From the NCBI GenBank assembly GCA_050732635.1, contig JBOHRE010000004.1:1-64000 (forward strand): a stretch of DNA of 64,000 bases, in the 5' to 3' direction. The first letter of the stretch is position 1; every line of letters begins with the position of its first letter. The position numbers and the translations under genes were made by a program. The notes under the pieces were generated by a model. The model was not told the origin of the DNA. It searched no databases and saw only the letters and a program-made list of their open reading frames with translations. Positions 25,191 to 33,577 of the stretch are shown here, one piece after another. The stretch comes from JBOHRE01 sp050732635. Lineage in GTDB: Bacteria > Gemmatimonadota > Gemmatimonadetes > Longimicrobiales > RSA9.

Positions 25191-27602
25191 TCACTCGCCG
25201 CGCAGCACGTGATTCGGGTCCGTGCTCGTCGCACTGCGTGCCGGTAACCATGCGGCCGCGGCTGCGGTGGCGAGGATCACGAGGCCGACCACGGCGAGCG
25301 TGGCCGGATCGGCGGGTGCGACACCGTAGAGCAGGGAGGCAATGGCACGGAGCGCCAGAACTGCCGTGATCGAGCCCGCCACCACGCCGCTGGCCGCGAC
25401 CCATGCGGCACGGCGCATGACCAGGCCGCGGAGCTGCGCGGGTCGTGCACCGAGCGCGAGCCGCACGGCCAGCTCGCTGCGCCGCTGGCGTACCGTGGTG
25501 CCGAGGCTGCCGTAGACGCCGATCGCGGTGAGCACCAGCGCGGTCGCGGCGAAGCAGCCGAGCAGGATCACGTGGAAGCGCGGCCGTGCCAACGGCCGCT
25601 GCAGCAGTGCCGTCATGGTCGGTGCGCCGAGCACGACGGCGCCGGGCGCGGCGTCGCCGACCACCTGCTGCAGCCGCTCGAGGGAGAGCGGGCCGGCCGC
25701 CGTGCGGATGGCCAGGTGCCGGGGCGCGAGCGGACCGAGACCCTGCTCGTAGTGGAAGTACACCGTGGGTCGCACGTCCTCCAGCGCCCGGTAGCGCGTG
25801 TCCTCGATCACGCCGACCACCGTGCGCCAGTCATCGGGCGAACCCGGGCCGCCGAACTTCAGGCGCTTGCCGGTCGCCTCCTGTCCGGGCCAGAAGAGTC
25901 GAGCCAGCGCTCGATTGACGACCACGACGAGCGGCGCGCCGGCGCGGTCGCTTGCGTCGATCCCGCGGCCGCGCAGCAGCCGCGGCCGGAGCGTCGCGAA
26001 GAACGCGTCATCGACGCCCTCGTAGTTGATCATCGGATTGACCGCAGCGGCCGTGTCGTCCTGTCCCTCTGCCGACAGCCTCATGACGTGCTCGGCCTCC
26101 GGGAACGGCTCCGTCAGCAGGCCGCTCGCGCTCTGCACGCCGGGCAGCGCGGCGACAGCCGGCAGGATCTCGCGGAACGCGCGGCGCACCGCTTGCGCGT
26201 CGCTGTACTGCTCGCTCGGCAGCGCGATCTCCGCCAGCACGAGCGATTCCGTGACGAAGCCGGCGTCGAGCGCGGCAAGATTGTACAGGCTGCGACCCAG
26301 CATGCCCGCCGCGCCGAGCACGACCACCGTCAGCGCGATCTGCCCGCTGACCAGCACGTCGCGCAGCCGTGCACCGGACGGCCCGACGAAGCGCGCGCCG
26401 CTGCGCAGCAGCAGTGCGGGGTTCTGACGCCACGCGGCCGCCGCAACCACCGCGCTCGACACCGCCGACACGAGCAGGGCGACGACACCGGCGAACGCCG
26501 CCACACGCAGGTCCAGTCTGATCCCCTCCGCCCGCGGTAGGCCCGGCGGCGCCGAGGTGCGCAGCAGGTCGAGCGCCCAGCTCGCGGCGGCGACCGCGAG
26601 CGCACTGGCGACGAGCGCCAGCAGCAGGTTCTCCGTCACCACCTGCCGGATCAGCCGGGCGCGCGTCGCGCCCGTGCCGATCCTGACCGCCATCTCGCGC
26701 GCGCGGTCCAGCCCACGGATCAGCAGCAGCACGGTCGCGTTCAGCGTGGCGACAGCCAGCAGCAGCGTGACCAGCAGCCCGACCGCGCGTAGCCACGGCC
26801 GGGCGTCGCCGGTCACCACCTCGTCCAGGCGCTCGAGCACCATCGTGTGCCGGTCGGCATTGAGGACGCCGGCTTCGGTGTACAGCTCGCGCACCGCCCG
26901 CTGCAGCTCCTCACGGGCTGCCTCCGCCGTCCCGCCCGGCTTCAGCCGCACGACCACATCGAGAATCGGGCTGCGGCCCACGGCCGTCTCGAGCAGCGCG
27001 GCCGGGATCGGGGCCCAGGCGTCGGCGCCGGCCGGGTAGTTCAGACCCTCGGGCGCGACTGCCCGGATCTCGTACGGCCGGCTCTCGAGCCGGATCGTGG
27101 TGCCGATCACCGCAGCGCCGCCGAAGCGCCGCTGCCAGTACGCGTGGCTCAGCACGAGCGGCGCCTGCTCGCCGCGGCTGGGTTCGAGACTCCGCGGCAG
27201 CTCACCGATCTGCGCGGTTGCGCCCAGCGCACCGAAGAAGTCGCCGGTGACTGTGGCGACGCGCACCACTTCGGCGACCCCGTCCGATTCCATCAGCCAC
27301 TCGAACGCGCCGAACGACGGCGCGCCGCCCACCGCTTCGACCACCGACAGCCGGTCCGGCAGCGCATCGACCGCGGCTACCGTTAGCGGGTCGTGCTCGA
27401 AGCCGCTCGCGTCGTCCCGCGTCCAGCCGACGAATACGCGGTCCGGCGCGCTCAGCGGCAGCGGCCGGCCGAGCACCGCGTCCAGCACGCCGAAGGTCGT
27501 GACCGCCGCGGCCAGCGCGAGCCCCAGCGTCAGCAGCAGCGACGCCGAGAACAGCGGCGCGCGCACGAACCCGCGCAGCGCGAAGCGAAGATCCTGGATC
27601 AA
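25191..27602 (-). CDS. ADOP-type ABC permease (MacB/FtsX-like), PadR-less
   Basis: An 803-residue permease with the ADOP (acidobacterial duplicated orphan permease) layout: one N-terminal membrane helix (about 18-40), a large extracytoplasmic MacB-like domain, three helices at about 265-405, a second periplasmic domain, and three helices near the C-terminus. It starts at TTG, with a perfect GGAGG site 5 bases upstream, and lacks the roughly 80-residue cytoplasmic prefix found in the second ADOP of this window. No ATPase gene is adjacent. Role is presumably export or lipoprotein/peptide handling at the membrane, but it is not proven for any ADOP. Confidence 0.85.
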   Translation of the reverse strand: MIQDLRFALRGFVRAPLFSASLLLTLGLALAAAVTTFGVLDAVLGRPLPLSAPDRVFVGWTRDDASGFEHDPLTVAAVDALPDRLSVVEAVGGAPSFGAFEWLMESDGVAEVVRVATVTGDFFGALGATAQIGELPRSLEPSRGEQAPLVLSHAYWQRRFGGAAVIGTTIRLESRPYEIRAVAPEGLNYPAGADAWAPIPAALLETAVGRSPILDVVVRLKPGGTAEAAREELQRAVRELYTEAGVLNADRHTMVLERLDEVVTGDARPWLRAVGLLVTLLLAVATLNATVLLLIRGLDRAREMAVRIGTGATRARLIRQVVTENLLLALVASALAVAAASWALDLLRTSAPPGLPRAEGIRLDLRVAAFAGVVALLVSAVSSAVVAAAAWRQNPALLLRSGARFVGPSGARLRDVLVSGQIALTVVVLGAAGMLGRSLYNLAALDAGFVTESLVLAEIALPSEQYSDAQAVRRAFREILPAVAALPGVQSASGLLTEPFPEAEHVMRLSAEGQDDTAAAVNPMINYEGVDDAFFATLRPRLLRGRGIDASDRAGAPLVVVVNRALARLFWPGQEATGKRLKFGGPGSPDDWRTVVGVIEDTRYRALEDVRPTVYFHYEQGLGPLAPRHLAIRTAAGPLSLERLQQVVGDAAPGAVVLGAPTMTALLQRPLARPRFHVILLGCFAATALVLTAIGVYGSLGTTVRQRRSELAVRLALGARPAQLRGLVMRRAAWVAASGVVAGSITAVLALRAIASLLYGVAPADPATLAVVGLVILATAAAAAWLPARSATSTDPNHVLRGE

Positions 27603-27670
27603 GCCAGCCTCCGTGCCTCCGGCGGTGGAAACGAGCCATCATGGCATTTGACACGACCGCAGCGCGACGA

Positions 27671-28774
27671 TCATCCCGAGCTGAAGCGGACATCGCCGAT
27701 CGCACGATCGCCGGCGAGGAAGCCCAGCAGCCGCAGTCCCTCGCGCGTCAGCGCCGCCGTGGGCCGCTGCGACAGCCGGGCGAACGGCTCTACGACCAGC
27801 GACACCGCGCCGCGACGTCGCTCGGGCTTCCAGGTCGCGCACACGAAGCCATCGACCAGCACGACGCCCGGCACCATGCCGTTCCTCGCGTTGATGCGCC
27901 TGCGGTGCTCACCGGAAATGATGCGTGTGCGATCCGCGTGCGACAGGATCGCGTTGTCGAACTCCGCGAGAAACCGGGGCGGCGCCGGTGTTGCCGCTGC
28001 CGGCCGCGGCGCGTCCGGCAGGTCGAACAGCTCGGCGCCACCATCGTCGCGGAACGTCCGCAGCCGCGGCCGCAGCCGCTCGATGACCTCGCGTACGCCC
28101 GACAACCCCGACCACTGCCGGATGTCCATCACCGTGGCGGGGCCGAAAGCACCGAGGTAGCGCAGGATCATGGCATCGGGTGCGGCGTCGCCCGCCAACG
28201 GCTCGCCGAGCCACGATTCCACCACGGTGTGCACGGCTGGACCGCTCGCGCCCCAGACCCCGCGAGGCGGCAGCTGCACCAGCGGCAGCCAGGCGCGCGC
28301 GGCGTTGGCCAGCGCCGCGCCAGCGCGATCCGGCCAGCGCTCGCGCAGCAGCGCGCCCAGCTCGCTGAAGGTGCGCGGCCGCTCCTCGACGAGCGCGCGT
28401 GCGGCGGCAACGACGGCGTCCACCTCGAGCCCCTTCAGCTGCTTGCCGTACGATCCGGTCACGCCGCGCTCGAGCACCGGCTGCACGACGGGCCGCAATG
28501 CCAGGCAGTCGCGTGCCGTCACGAGGTGGATCGTCGAACGCATGAGCGCGATGCGCACGGCCCGCCGCTGCTCGAGCAGCCGCGCGAGCTGCTCCGGGCG
28601 GAACCCGTCCAGTCGCGTCCACAGGCCGATGTACGGCGGGCTGGGCGCCTGCGCCTGAAGGCCGACCAGGTGCTCGAGCGCTGCCGGCACCGCCAGGCTC
28701 GCGCGCCGCAGCAGCAGCTGCCGCTCGAGCAGCGCGCGGTTCAGCGCACGCCGGCCGAGACGTTCAGCCGGCAT
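27671..28774 (-). CDS. winged-helix DNA glycosylase-like protein (AlkZ/YcaQ family)
   Basis: A 367-residue protein of the HTH_42 family whose studied members (Streptomyces AlkZ, E. coli YcaQ) are DNA glycosylases that unhook interstrand crosslinks or remove alkylated bases. The catalytic QxQ motif is present as GLQAQAP (Q40, Q42). Other conserved parts are MRSTIHLVTARD, the LRRYL-like winged-helix region at about 205-240, FDNAILSHADRTRI and VLVDGFVCATWK. Sequence agreement around QxQ makes an active enzyme likely. It follows the ADOP permease divergently in no obvious operon. Confidence 0.85.
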   Translation of the reverse strand: MPAERLGRRALNRALLERQLLLRRASLAVPAALEHLVGLQAQAPSPPYIGLWTRLDGFRPEQLARLLEQRRAVRIALMRSTIHLVTARDCLALRPVVQPVLERGVTGSYGKQLKGLEVDAVVAAARALVEERPRTFSELGALLRERWPDRAGAALANAARAWLPLVQLPPRGVWGASGPAVHTVVESWLGEPLAGDAAPDAMILRYLGAFGPATVMDIRQWSGLSGVREVIERLRPRLRTFRDDGGAELFDLPDAPRPAAATPAPPRFLAEFDNAILSHADRTRIISGEHRRRINARNGMVPGVVLVDGFVCATWKPERRRGAVSLVVEPFARLSQRPTAALTREGLRLLGFLAGDRAIGDVRFSSG

Positions 28775-28798
28775 GCGCGCATGCCATCAGTCGTGCCG

Positions 28799-29548
28799 TC
28801 ACGCCAGTCTGTCCGCGTTCGCCGACCGCGCGCCGCGGTTCTTCAGCCATTCGACAAGCTCGTGCGCGCCACTGCGCGTCGCGGCATCCAGCGGTGTGAA
28901 CCGCTCCCAGGTCGCGATCCAGTTCAGGTCGGCGCCGCGCTCGAGCAGGTACTCCGCCGCGCGCCGCTGCCCTCCGTGGCACGAGGCCCAGAGCGCGGCG
29001 TCGATGTCGGCTGCGGACGGTGGCGGCAGGCGAGCGAAATGCTGGTCGAGGTGATCGATCAGTCCCAGCGCTGCGGCGTCGAAGAGCGTCGTTCTCGCGC
29101 CGCGCTCGACCAGGCGGTGCGCGGCCTGCCACTGCGCGAAGGCCGTCGCGTCGGCCAGCGGCGTACCGCCGCCGATGACGCCGCCGCGGGCCTCGATGTC
29201 CGCGCCCGCGTCGAGCAATGCATCGAGCACCTCGACATCGTCACTGCTCGCGGCCCAGTGCAGCGGCGTCTCGGTATGCGGACCGGTGAATCGGGCATTC
29301 ACGTCCGCGCCGGCCTCGACCAGCACACCGACAACGGCCGCCCCGTTCGAGAAGTGGCCCGGCCAGTCGGTCACCACGTGCAGCAGCGTGCGCGACATCG
29401 CGCCACCACCGCACGCGGAGTCGCCGCCCAGCCTGGCGTGCGCGAGCTCCGGGTGCGCGCGCAGCAGGCGCTGCAACGCGTCGAGATCGCCGCTATGAAT
29501 CGCGCTGACGGCTGCCACCGCCAGCGGGTCATCGACAGCGAGCATCAT
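28799..29548 (-). CDS. ankyrin repeat protein
   Basis: A 249-residue protein made largely of ankyrin repeats, for example TPLHWAASSDDVEVLDALLDAGADIEARG and TPLADATAFAQWQAAHRLVERGA, with a final FTPLDAATRSGAHELVEWLKNRG. There is no signal peptide or membrane segment, so it is a cytosolic protein-binding scaffold. The ATG pair at 29548/29545 gives the conserved start; the open frame runs further upstream into the DUF2277 gene, whose stop is only a few bases away. Confidence 0.85.
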   Translation of the reverse strand: MMLAVDDPLAVAAVSAIHSGDLDALQRLLRAHPELAHARLGGDSACGGGAMSRTLLHVVTDWPGHFSNGAAVVGVLVEAGADVNARFTGPHTETPLHWAASSDDVEVLDALLDAGADIEARGGVIGGGTPLADATAFAQWQAAHRLVERGARTTLFDAAALGLIDHLDQHFARLPPPSAADIDAALWASCHGGQRRAAEYLLERGADLNWIATWERFTPLDAATRSGAHELVEWLKNRGARSANADRLA

Positions 29549-29555
29549 GATCGGG

Positions 29556-29837
29556 TCAGGCGGGCGGCGCCGCCCCGTAGCGCACGGCCGCGCGCGCACG
29601 CGCCCGCTCGATCGCCTGCTCCCGACTGCGCGGCGGCGCGTCCGTGACCAGCGCGTCCAGCAGCTCCTTCGTGATTTCGGCCACCTGCTCCACAGCGCCG
29701 TCGAACGCGGCCTCGTTGGCCCGCGACGGCCGCGTGTAGCCGCTCACCTTACGCACATACTGCAGCGCGGACGCGCGGATGTCGGCGTCGCTCACCGGCG
29801 GATCGAAATTGAACAGCGGCTTGATGTTCCGGCACAT
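29556..29837 (-). CDS. DUF2277 family protein
   Basis: A 93-residue DUF2277 protein. It starts with the family hallmark MCRNIKPLFNFDPP and has ALQYVRKVSGYTRPS, NEAAFDGAVEQVA and LVTDAPPRSRE. An upstream in-frame ATG exists at 29849, but it lies too close to the AGAGGA site and the family begins with MCRNIK. Function unknown; it precedes the ankyrin gene by 7 bases. Confidence 0.92.
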   Translation of the reverse strand: MCRNIKPLFNFDPPVSDADIRASALQYVRKVSGYTRPSRANEAAFDGAVEQVAEITKELLDALVTDAPPRSREQAIERARARAAVRYGAAPPA

Positions 29838-29961
29838 GATCACACCCATCCTCTAGCTGATCCCGAGCTCCTCGCGCCATGATGCGGCCTCGTCGGCCGC
29901 ACGGCCAGATCCCGCGTATCGGCGAGGGCCACGCCACGCCTGCACGCCTGGGACCCGTGCG

Positions 29962-30372
29962 TCAGCCGGTCCCGCCGCCGCTGACCATCCAGGGGATGCC
30001 GAAGCGATCCACGAGCATGCCGAATCGCTCGGCCCAGAAGGTCTTCTCGATCGGCATCGTCACGCTCCCGTTCTCGGCCAGCGCGTTGAAGATCCGGTCC
30101 GCCTCGGCGGGATCGTCGACCTGCAGCGAAACCCAGAGTCCCTGCGGCTGCACGTAGCGGTCGGGAGGGCTGTCGGACGCCATCAGCACCGCGTCGCCCG
30201 CTACCAGGTACGCATGCAGGATCCGCTCATGCCACTCCGGTGGCACCTGATCCGCGATCGGCGACTCACCATGGGTGATCATTGCTTCGATCTTGCCGCC
30301 GAGCACGCGCTCGTAGAACCGAAACGCGCTCTCGCAGTCGCCGTTGAAGTTGAGGTACGGATGCGCTTGCAT
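29962..30372 (-). CDS. VOC family protein (PhnB-like)
   Basis: A 136-residue single-module glyoxalase-fold protein of the PhnB-like type: PYLNFNGDCESAFRFYERVLGG at the start, HAYLVAGDAVLMASDSPPD in the middle, and FWAERFGMLVDRFGIPWMVSG at the end. The canonical PhnB metal ligands are not all evident. Such proteins bind or modify small molecules; the role is unknown. It is followed on the same strand by DUF2277 and preceded by a YCII gene. Confidence 0.87.
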   Translation of the reverse strand: MQAHPYLNFNGDCESAFRFYERVLGGKIEAMITHGESPIADQVPPEWHERILHAYLVAGDAVLMASDSPPDRYVQPQGLWVSLQVDDPAEADRIFNALAENGSVTMPIEKTFWAERFGMLVDRFGIPWMVSGGGTG

Positions 30373-30457
30373 CAGGACGTCCTCCAGTCGATCGGTGATC
30401 GTGCGGGCCGCGGCCGCGGCCGCGCGCGCGGCCGCGACCGGGTCTCGATGCCGCTGC

Positions 30458-30868
30458 TCATGCGCCGCCCTTGGCGAGCTGCTCCCTCAGCCGCGCGTGG
30501 TGCTCGATCGCCTCGCCGCCGCCGAAGTCCTCGAGCTCGAAGACCTGGCGGATCTCGACGTGGCCCTCGGTGAACGGCACGCGCTTGGCCCACTCGATCG
30601 CCTCCTCCTTCGACTTCACCTGAATCAGCCAGAACCCGGCGATCAGCTCCTTCGTCTCGGTGAAGGGCCCGTCGGTCACGGTGCGCTTGGATCCCGCGTA
30701 GTTGACCCGTGCGCCCTTCGAGCTCGCCTGCAGGCCCTCGCCCGCGAGCAGCACGCCGGCCTTCACCAGCTCCTCGTTGTAGCGCGCCATGTCGGCGAGC
30801 TCCTGCTCGGTGGGCATGACACCGGCCTCCGACCTCTTGTCCGCCTTCACGATCATCATGAAGCGCAT
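30458..30868 (-). CDS. YCII-related (DGPF) protein
   Basis: A 136-residue YCII-family protein with the DGPF signature, here DGPFTETKELIAGFWLIQV. It begins MRFMMIVKADKRSEAG. Unlike the DGPF gene at 59.4 kb it has no adjacent sigma factor; the neighbour on the other side is a divergent exonuclease gene. Function unknown, possibly a ferredoxin-like-fold enzyme or sensor. Confidence 0.88.
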   Translation of the reverse strand: MRFMMIVKADKRSEAGVMPTEQELADMARYNEELVKAGVLLAGEGLQASSKGARVNYAGSKRTVTDGPFTETKELIAGFWLIQVKSKEEAIEWAKRVPFTEGHVEIRQVFELEDFGGGEAIEHHARLREQLAKGGA

Positions 30869-31050
30869 GGTTGGACTCCTTCCGCATTTTGCCGTTTGGA
30901 GCAGGGCTCCCGGTCGGCCCCCGACCGAGTCCGATCCCTGCCTCTACCCTCACGTCGAACGAGGCACCGCGAAATCGACACAGCGCTCCCAACCGTGTCT
31001 GTTGGGCGGCCCGGGCTGCTCGACTCGCCGGCCATGCCGTATACTGCGTC

Positions 31051-31872
31051 ATGATCGTGCACCTCGTCGATGGCACCTACGAGCTGTTCCGGCACTTCTA
31101 CGGGCTGCGCCGCTTCGTCAAGGGCGCCGACCCGCCGTTCGGCGCGGTGGTCGGCGTGCTGCGGACCGTGGTGCAGATGCTCGAGACCGGCGCCACGCAC
31201 CTCGGCGTCGCCACCGATCACGTGATCGAGTCGTTCCGCAACGATCTCTGGCCCGGTTACAAGACGGGGGCGGGCGTCGAGCGCGCGCTGCTGGCGCAGT
31301 TCCAGCCGCTCGAAGAGGCGCTCGTGGCCATGGGTGTGGCCGTGTGGCCGATGGTCGAGCTGGAAGCCGACGACGCCCTCGCCTCGGCCGCGCACCTCGC
31401 CGCCGCCGACGAGCGCGTCGAGAAGGTCTGCGTCTGGACGCCCGACAAGGATCTCGCCCAATGCGTGCGCGGCGAGCGCGTGGTACAGGTCGACCGCAAG
31501 AGCGGCAAGATCCGCGACGCGGAAGCGGTGCGCCAGAAGTTCGGCGTCGACGCCGCGCTGATCCCGGACTACCTGGCCCTGGTCGGCGATGCCGCCGACG
31601 GCTATCCCGGCATCCCCGGCATCGGGCCGACCACGGCCGCGCGGCTGCTGAACAAGCACGGCGCCATCGAGGCGATGCCGGCGGGCGTGCTGAAGGACCG
31701 CGACCTGGCACTGCTGTTCAAGGACGTGGCGACGCTGCGCAGCGACGCGCCGCTGTTCGCCGACGTCGACGAGCTCCGCTGGCGCGGCCCTACCCGGGCC
31801 TTCGCCGCGCTGGCCGAGCGCCTCGGCGAGCCCCGCCTGCTGCAGCGCTGCCTCGCCGCGCAGTCGGCGTGA
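31051..31872 (+). CDS. stand-alone 5'-3' exonuclease (Pol I N-terminal type)
   Basis: A 273-residue FEN-like nuclease of the DNA polymerase I N-terminal domain type. It starts with the metal-binding IVHLVDGTYELFRHF, has LEADDALA and TPDKDLAQ acidic motifs, and the helix-3-turn DYLALVGDAADGYPGIPGIGPTTAARLL that binds DNA. The polymerase domains are absent, as in the small ExoIX-like proteins. It probably processes flaps or primers. It is divergent from the YCII gene, with the 180 bases between them showing no clear promoter. Confidence 0.88.
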   Translation: MIVHLVDGTYELFRHFYGLRRFVKGADPPFGAVVGVLRTVVQMLETGATHLGVATDHVIESFRNDLWPGYKTGAGVERALLAQFQPLEEALVAMGVAVWPMVELEADDALASAAHLAAADERVEKVCVWTPDKDLAQCVRGERVVQVDRKSGKIRDAEAVRQKFGVDAALIPDYLALVGDAADGYPGIPGIGPTTAARLLNKHGAIEAMPAGVLKDRDLALLFKDVATLRSDAPLFADVDELRWRGPTRAFAALAERLGEPRLLQRCLAAQSA

Positions 31873-31914
31873 CGCGCCCGAACCGGGACGGTGGCCAGGA
31901 TCAGGGCGGCTCCT

Positions 31915-32697
31915 TCACGGACGACGCTGCGCGAAGAGCCATGCGGGCAGCTCGCTGGATCGGTAGGCCGGATCCCACGCGTTGTGGCCGACGCCGGTCA
32001 GCTCGACGTAATGGACGGCCGCGCCGGCCGCATCCAGCGCCGCATGCATCGCGCGGGACTCGGACACCGGCACGGCGGGATCCGCCTCGCCGTGGACGAT
32101 CCAGACCGGCAGATCCCGGATCCGCTCGGCCAGGCGCTCGAACCGGCTGCGCTCAGCCTCGGGCAGAAAGCTGCCGAAGCTCGCCAGGCCGCTGACGAAG
32201 CCACACACGACGGCGAGCGCCGCGAAGCGCTCCGGGTGATGGTAGGCGAGGTACCAGGTGCCGTTGCCGCCCATGGACATGCCCGTCAGGTAGACGCGTG
32301 AGGGGTCCGTGTCGAACTCGGCCAGGGTCTGATCGAGCGCGGCGAGAGCGGCTCGACCCGCATCGCCCTGCCAGGTCTCCTCGAGCGGGACCTGCGGGAA
32401 GACGATGATCGCGGGGTAGCTCTCGGGCGCGCGGCGCACCGCGCTGCCAAGCCCGACTTCGGTCTGGATCAGGCCGTCGGCGCCGCGCTCGCCGGCGCCG
32501 TGCAGAAACAGGATCACCGGCCACGCCTCGCCGCCGTCGTAGCTGCGCGGCACGTAGACCTGATACGCGTAGGTCCGGCCGTCGACGGTCACGCTCCTGT
32601 CCAGAAAGCCAGTAGCCGGCTGCTGGGCGGTCGACATGCCCGGCCTCGTCGCAGCAACCATGAGCGCAATCCCGATGGTCTTCGACACGCCGCCCAT
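31915..32697 (-). CDS. exported alpha/beta hydrolase (PHB depolymerase/esterase-like)
   Basis: A 260-residue hydrolase with an N-terminal hydrophobic export signal ending near STAQQ. It has the oxyanion FLHGAGERGADG, the nucleophile elbow GMSMGGNG, the acid in GEADPAVP and the catalytic histidine in GVGHNAWD, matching secreted esterases of the LpqC/PHB-depolymerase-like group. Its ATG overlaps the stop of the upstream zinc-finger gene as TGATG, indicating translational coupling. Confidence 0.87.
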   Translation of the reverse strand: MGGVSKTIGIALMVAATRPGMSTAQQPATGFLDRSVTVDGRTYAYQVYVPRSYDGGEAWPVILFLHGAGERGADGLIQTEVGLGSAVRRAPESYPAIIVFPQVPLEETWQGDAGRAALAALDQTLAEFDTDPSRVYLTGMSMGGNGTWYLAYHHPERFAALAVVCGFVSGLASFGSFLPEAERSRFERLAERIRDLPVWIVHGEADPAVPVSESRAMHAALDAAGAAVHYVELTGVGHNAWDPAYRSSELPAWLFAQRRP

Positions 32698-32960
32698 CAG
32701 TACTCGGCGAAGACGCGGTCGGCATAGCAGTACAGCCACCGCTCTCCCGGCTCGGCGGCGGCGATGACCGGGTGCCCGCTCGCGCGCGTGTGCCTCCTGG
32801 CATGGCGGTTCGGCGAGCTGTCGCAGCACAACGTCGCGCCGCACGCCTGGCAGGTCCTGAGGTGCACCCAGCGTGCGCCCATCTTCACGCACTCCTCGCA
32901 CTGGTAATCCTTCGCCGACGTCACGGTCGTGACCGCAGCAACGTGCGCGCACGTCGTCAT
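32697..32960 (-). CDS. UBP-type zinc finger domain protein
   Basis: An 87-residue protein that is almost only a UBP-type zinc finger. Paired ligands appear in CAHVAAV, CEEC, CQACGATLCC, and in HARRHTRASGHPV, followed by the tail WLYCYADRVF. In eukaryotes this fold binds the ubiquitin C-terminus; the role in bacteria is unknown. The start is the ATG at 32960, directly before the first cysteine. It is coupled by TGATG to the esterase gene. Confidence 0.88.
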   Translation of the reverse strand: MTTCAHVAAVTTVTSAKDYQCEECVKMGARWVHLRTCQACGATLCCDSSPNRHARRHTRASGHPVIAAAEPGERWLYCYADRVFAEY

Positions 32961-33190
32961 GTTGGGCTTCCTCGGCTCCGGCGGTTGGCGTTGCAAGTGT
33001 CTCGGCTGGCGCATGAAGCCGCCGCTGACACCTCCCTAATGTAGCTGTGCCCGAGCCTGAGGCTACAGGGCGAAGTGCGGGCGCGGGCCAGCGATCGAGG
33101 CAACCGGGCCACGAGCGGCGACCCGCCCGCGCGCCAGCCCCCTTGCGCGTCTATGGAGCCCATTGTACGGTGCTTTACCTTGTCAGGTCT

Positions 33191-33571
33191 ATGGAAGACG
33201 ACACCGGGAGGCACCGCATGGCGGAGGCGGAGCGCGCGCTGCTGCACGGCACGTTGGAGCTGTTGATCCTGAAGACGCTGAGCTGGGGTGCCATGCACGG
33301 CTACGGCGTCGCCCGCTGGATCGAGGAGGTGACGGAGGACGCGTTGCAGGTGGAGGAGGGATCACTCTACCCGGCGCTGCACCGGATGGAGCGGAAGGGC
33401 TGGGTCGAGCCGGAGTGGGGGCTGTCGGAGAACAATCGGCGGGCGAAGTACTATCGGCTGACGGCGGCGGGGCGGAAGCAGCTGAAGGAGCAGGCGTCGA
33501 GCTGGGACCGTCTGGCGGACGCGGTGACGCGAGCGCTGCGCGCGAAGCGGGCGCCGGCGTGGGCGAGGTGA
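33191..33571 (+). CDS. PadR family transcriptional regulator
   Basis: A 126-residue PadR-type winged-helix regulator: LLILKTLSWGAMHGYGVARWIEE, then VEEGSLYPALHRMERKGWVEPEWG and NNRRAKYYRLTAAGRKQL. It is immediately upstream of an ADOP permease, the usual genomic pairing, and presumably represses that pair. The start at 33191 has no good ribosome-binding site; an in-frame ATG at 33218 (MAEAERALL) follows GGGAGGCACCGC and may be the true start, giving 117 residues. Confidence 0.9.
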   Translation: MEDDTGRHRMAEAERALLHGTLELLILKTLSWGAMHGYGVARWIEEVTEDALQVEEGSLYPALHRMERKGWVEPEWGLSENNRRAKYYRLTAAGRKQLKEQASSWDRLADAVTRALRAKRAPAWAR

Positions 33572-33577
33572 TCGGCG

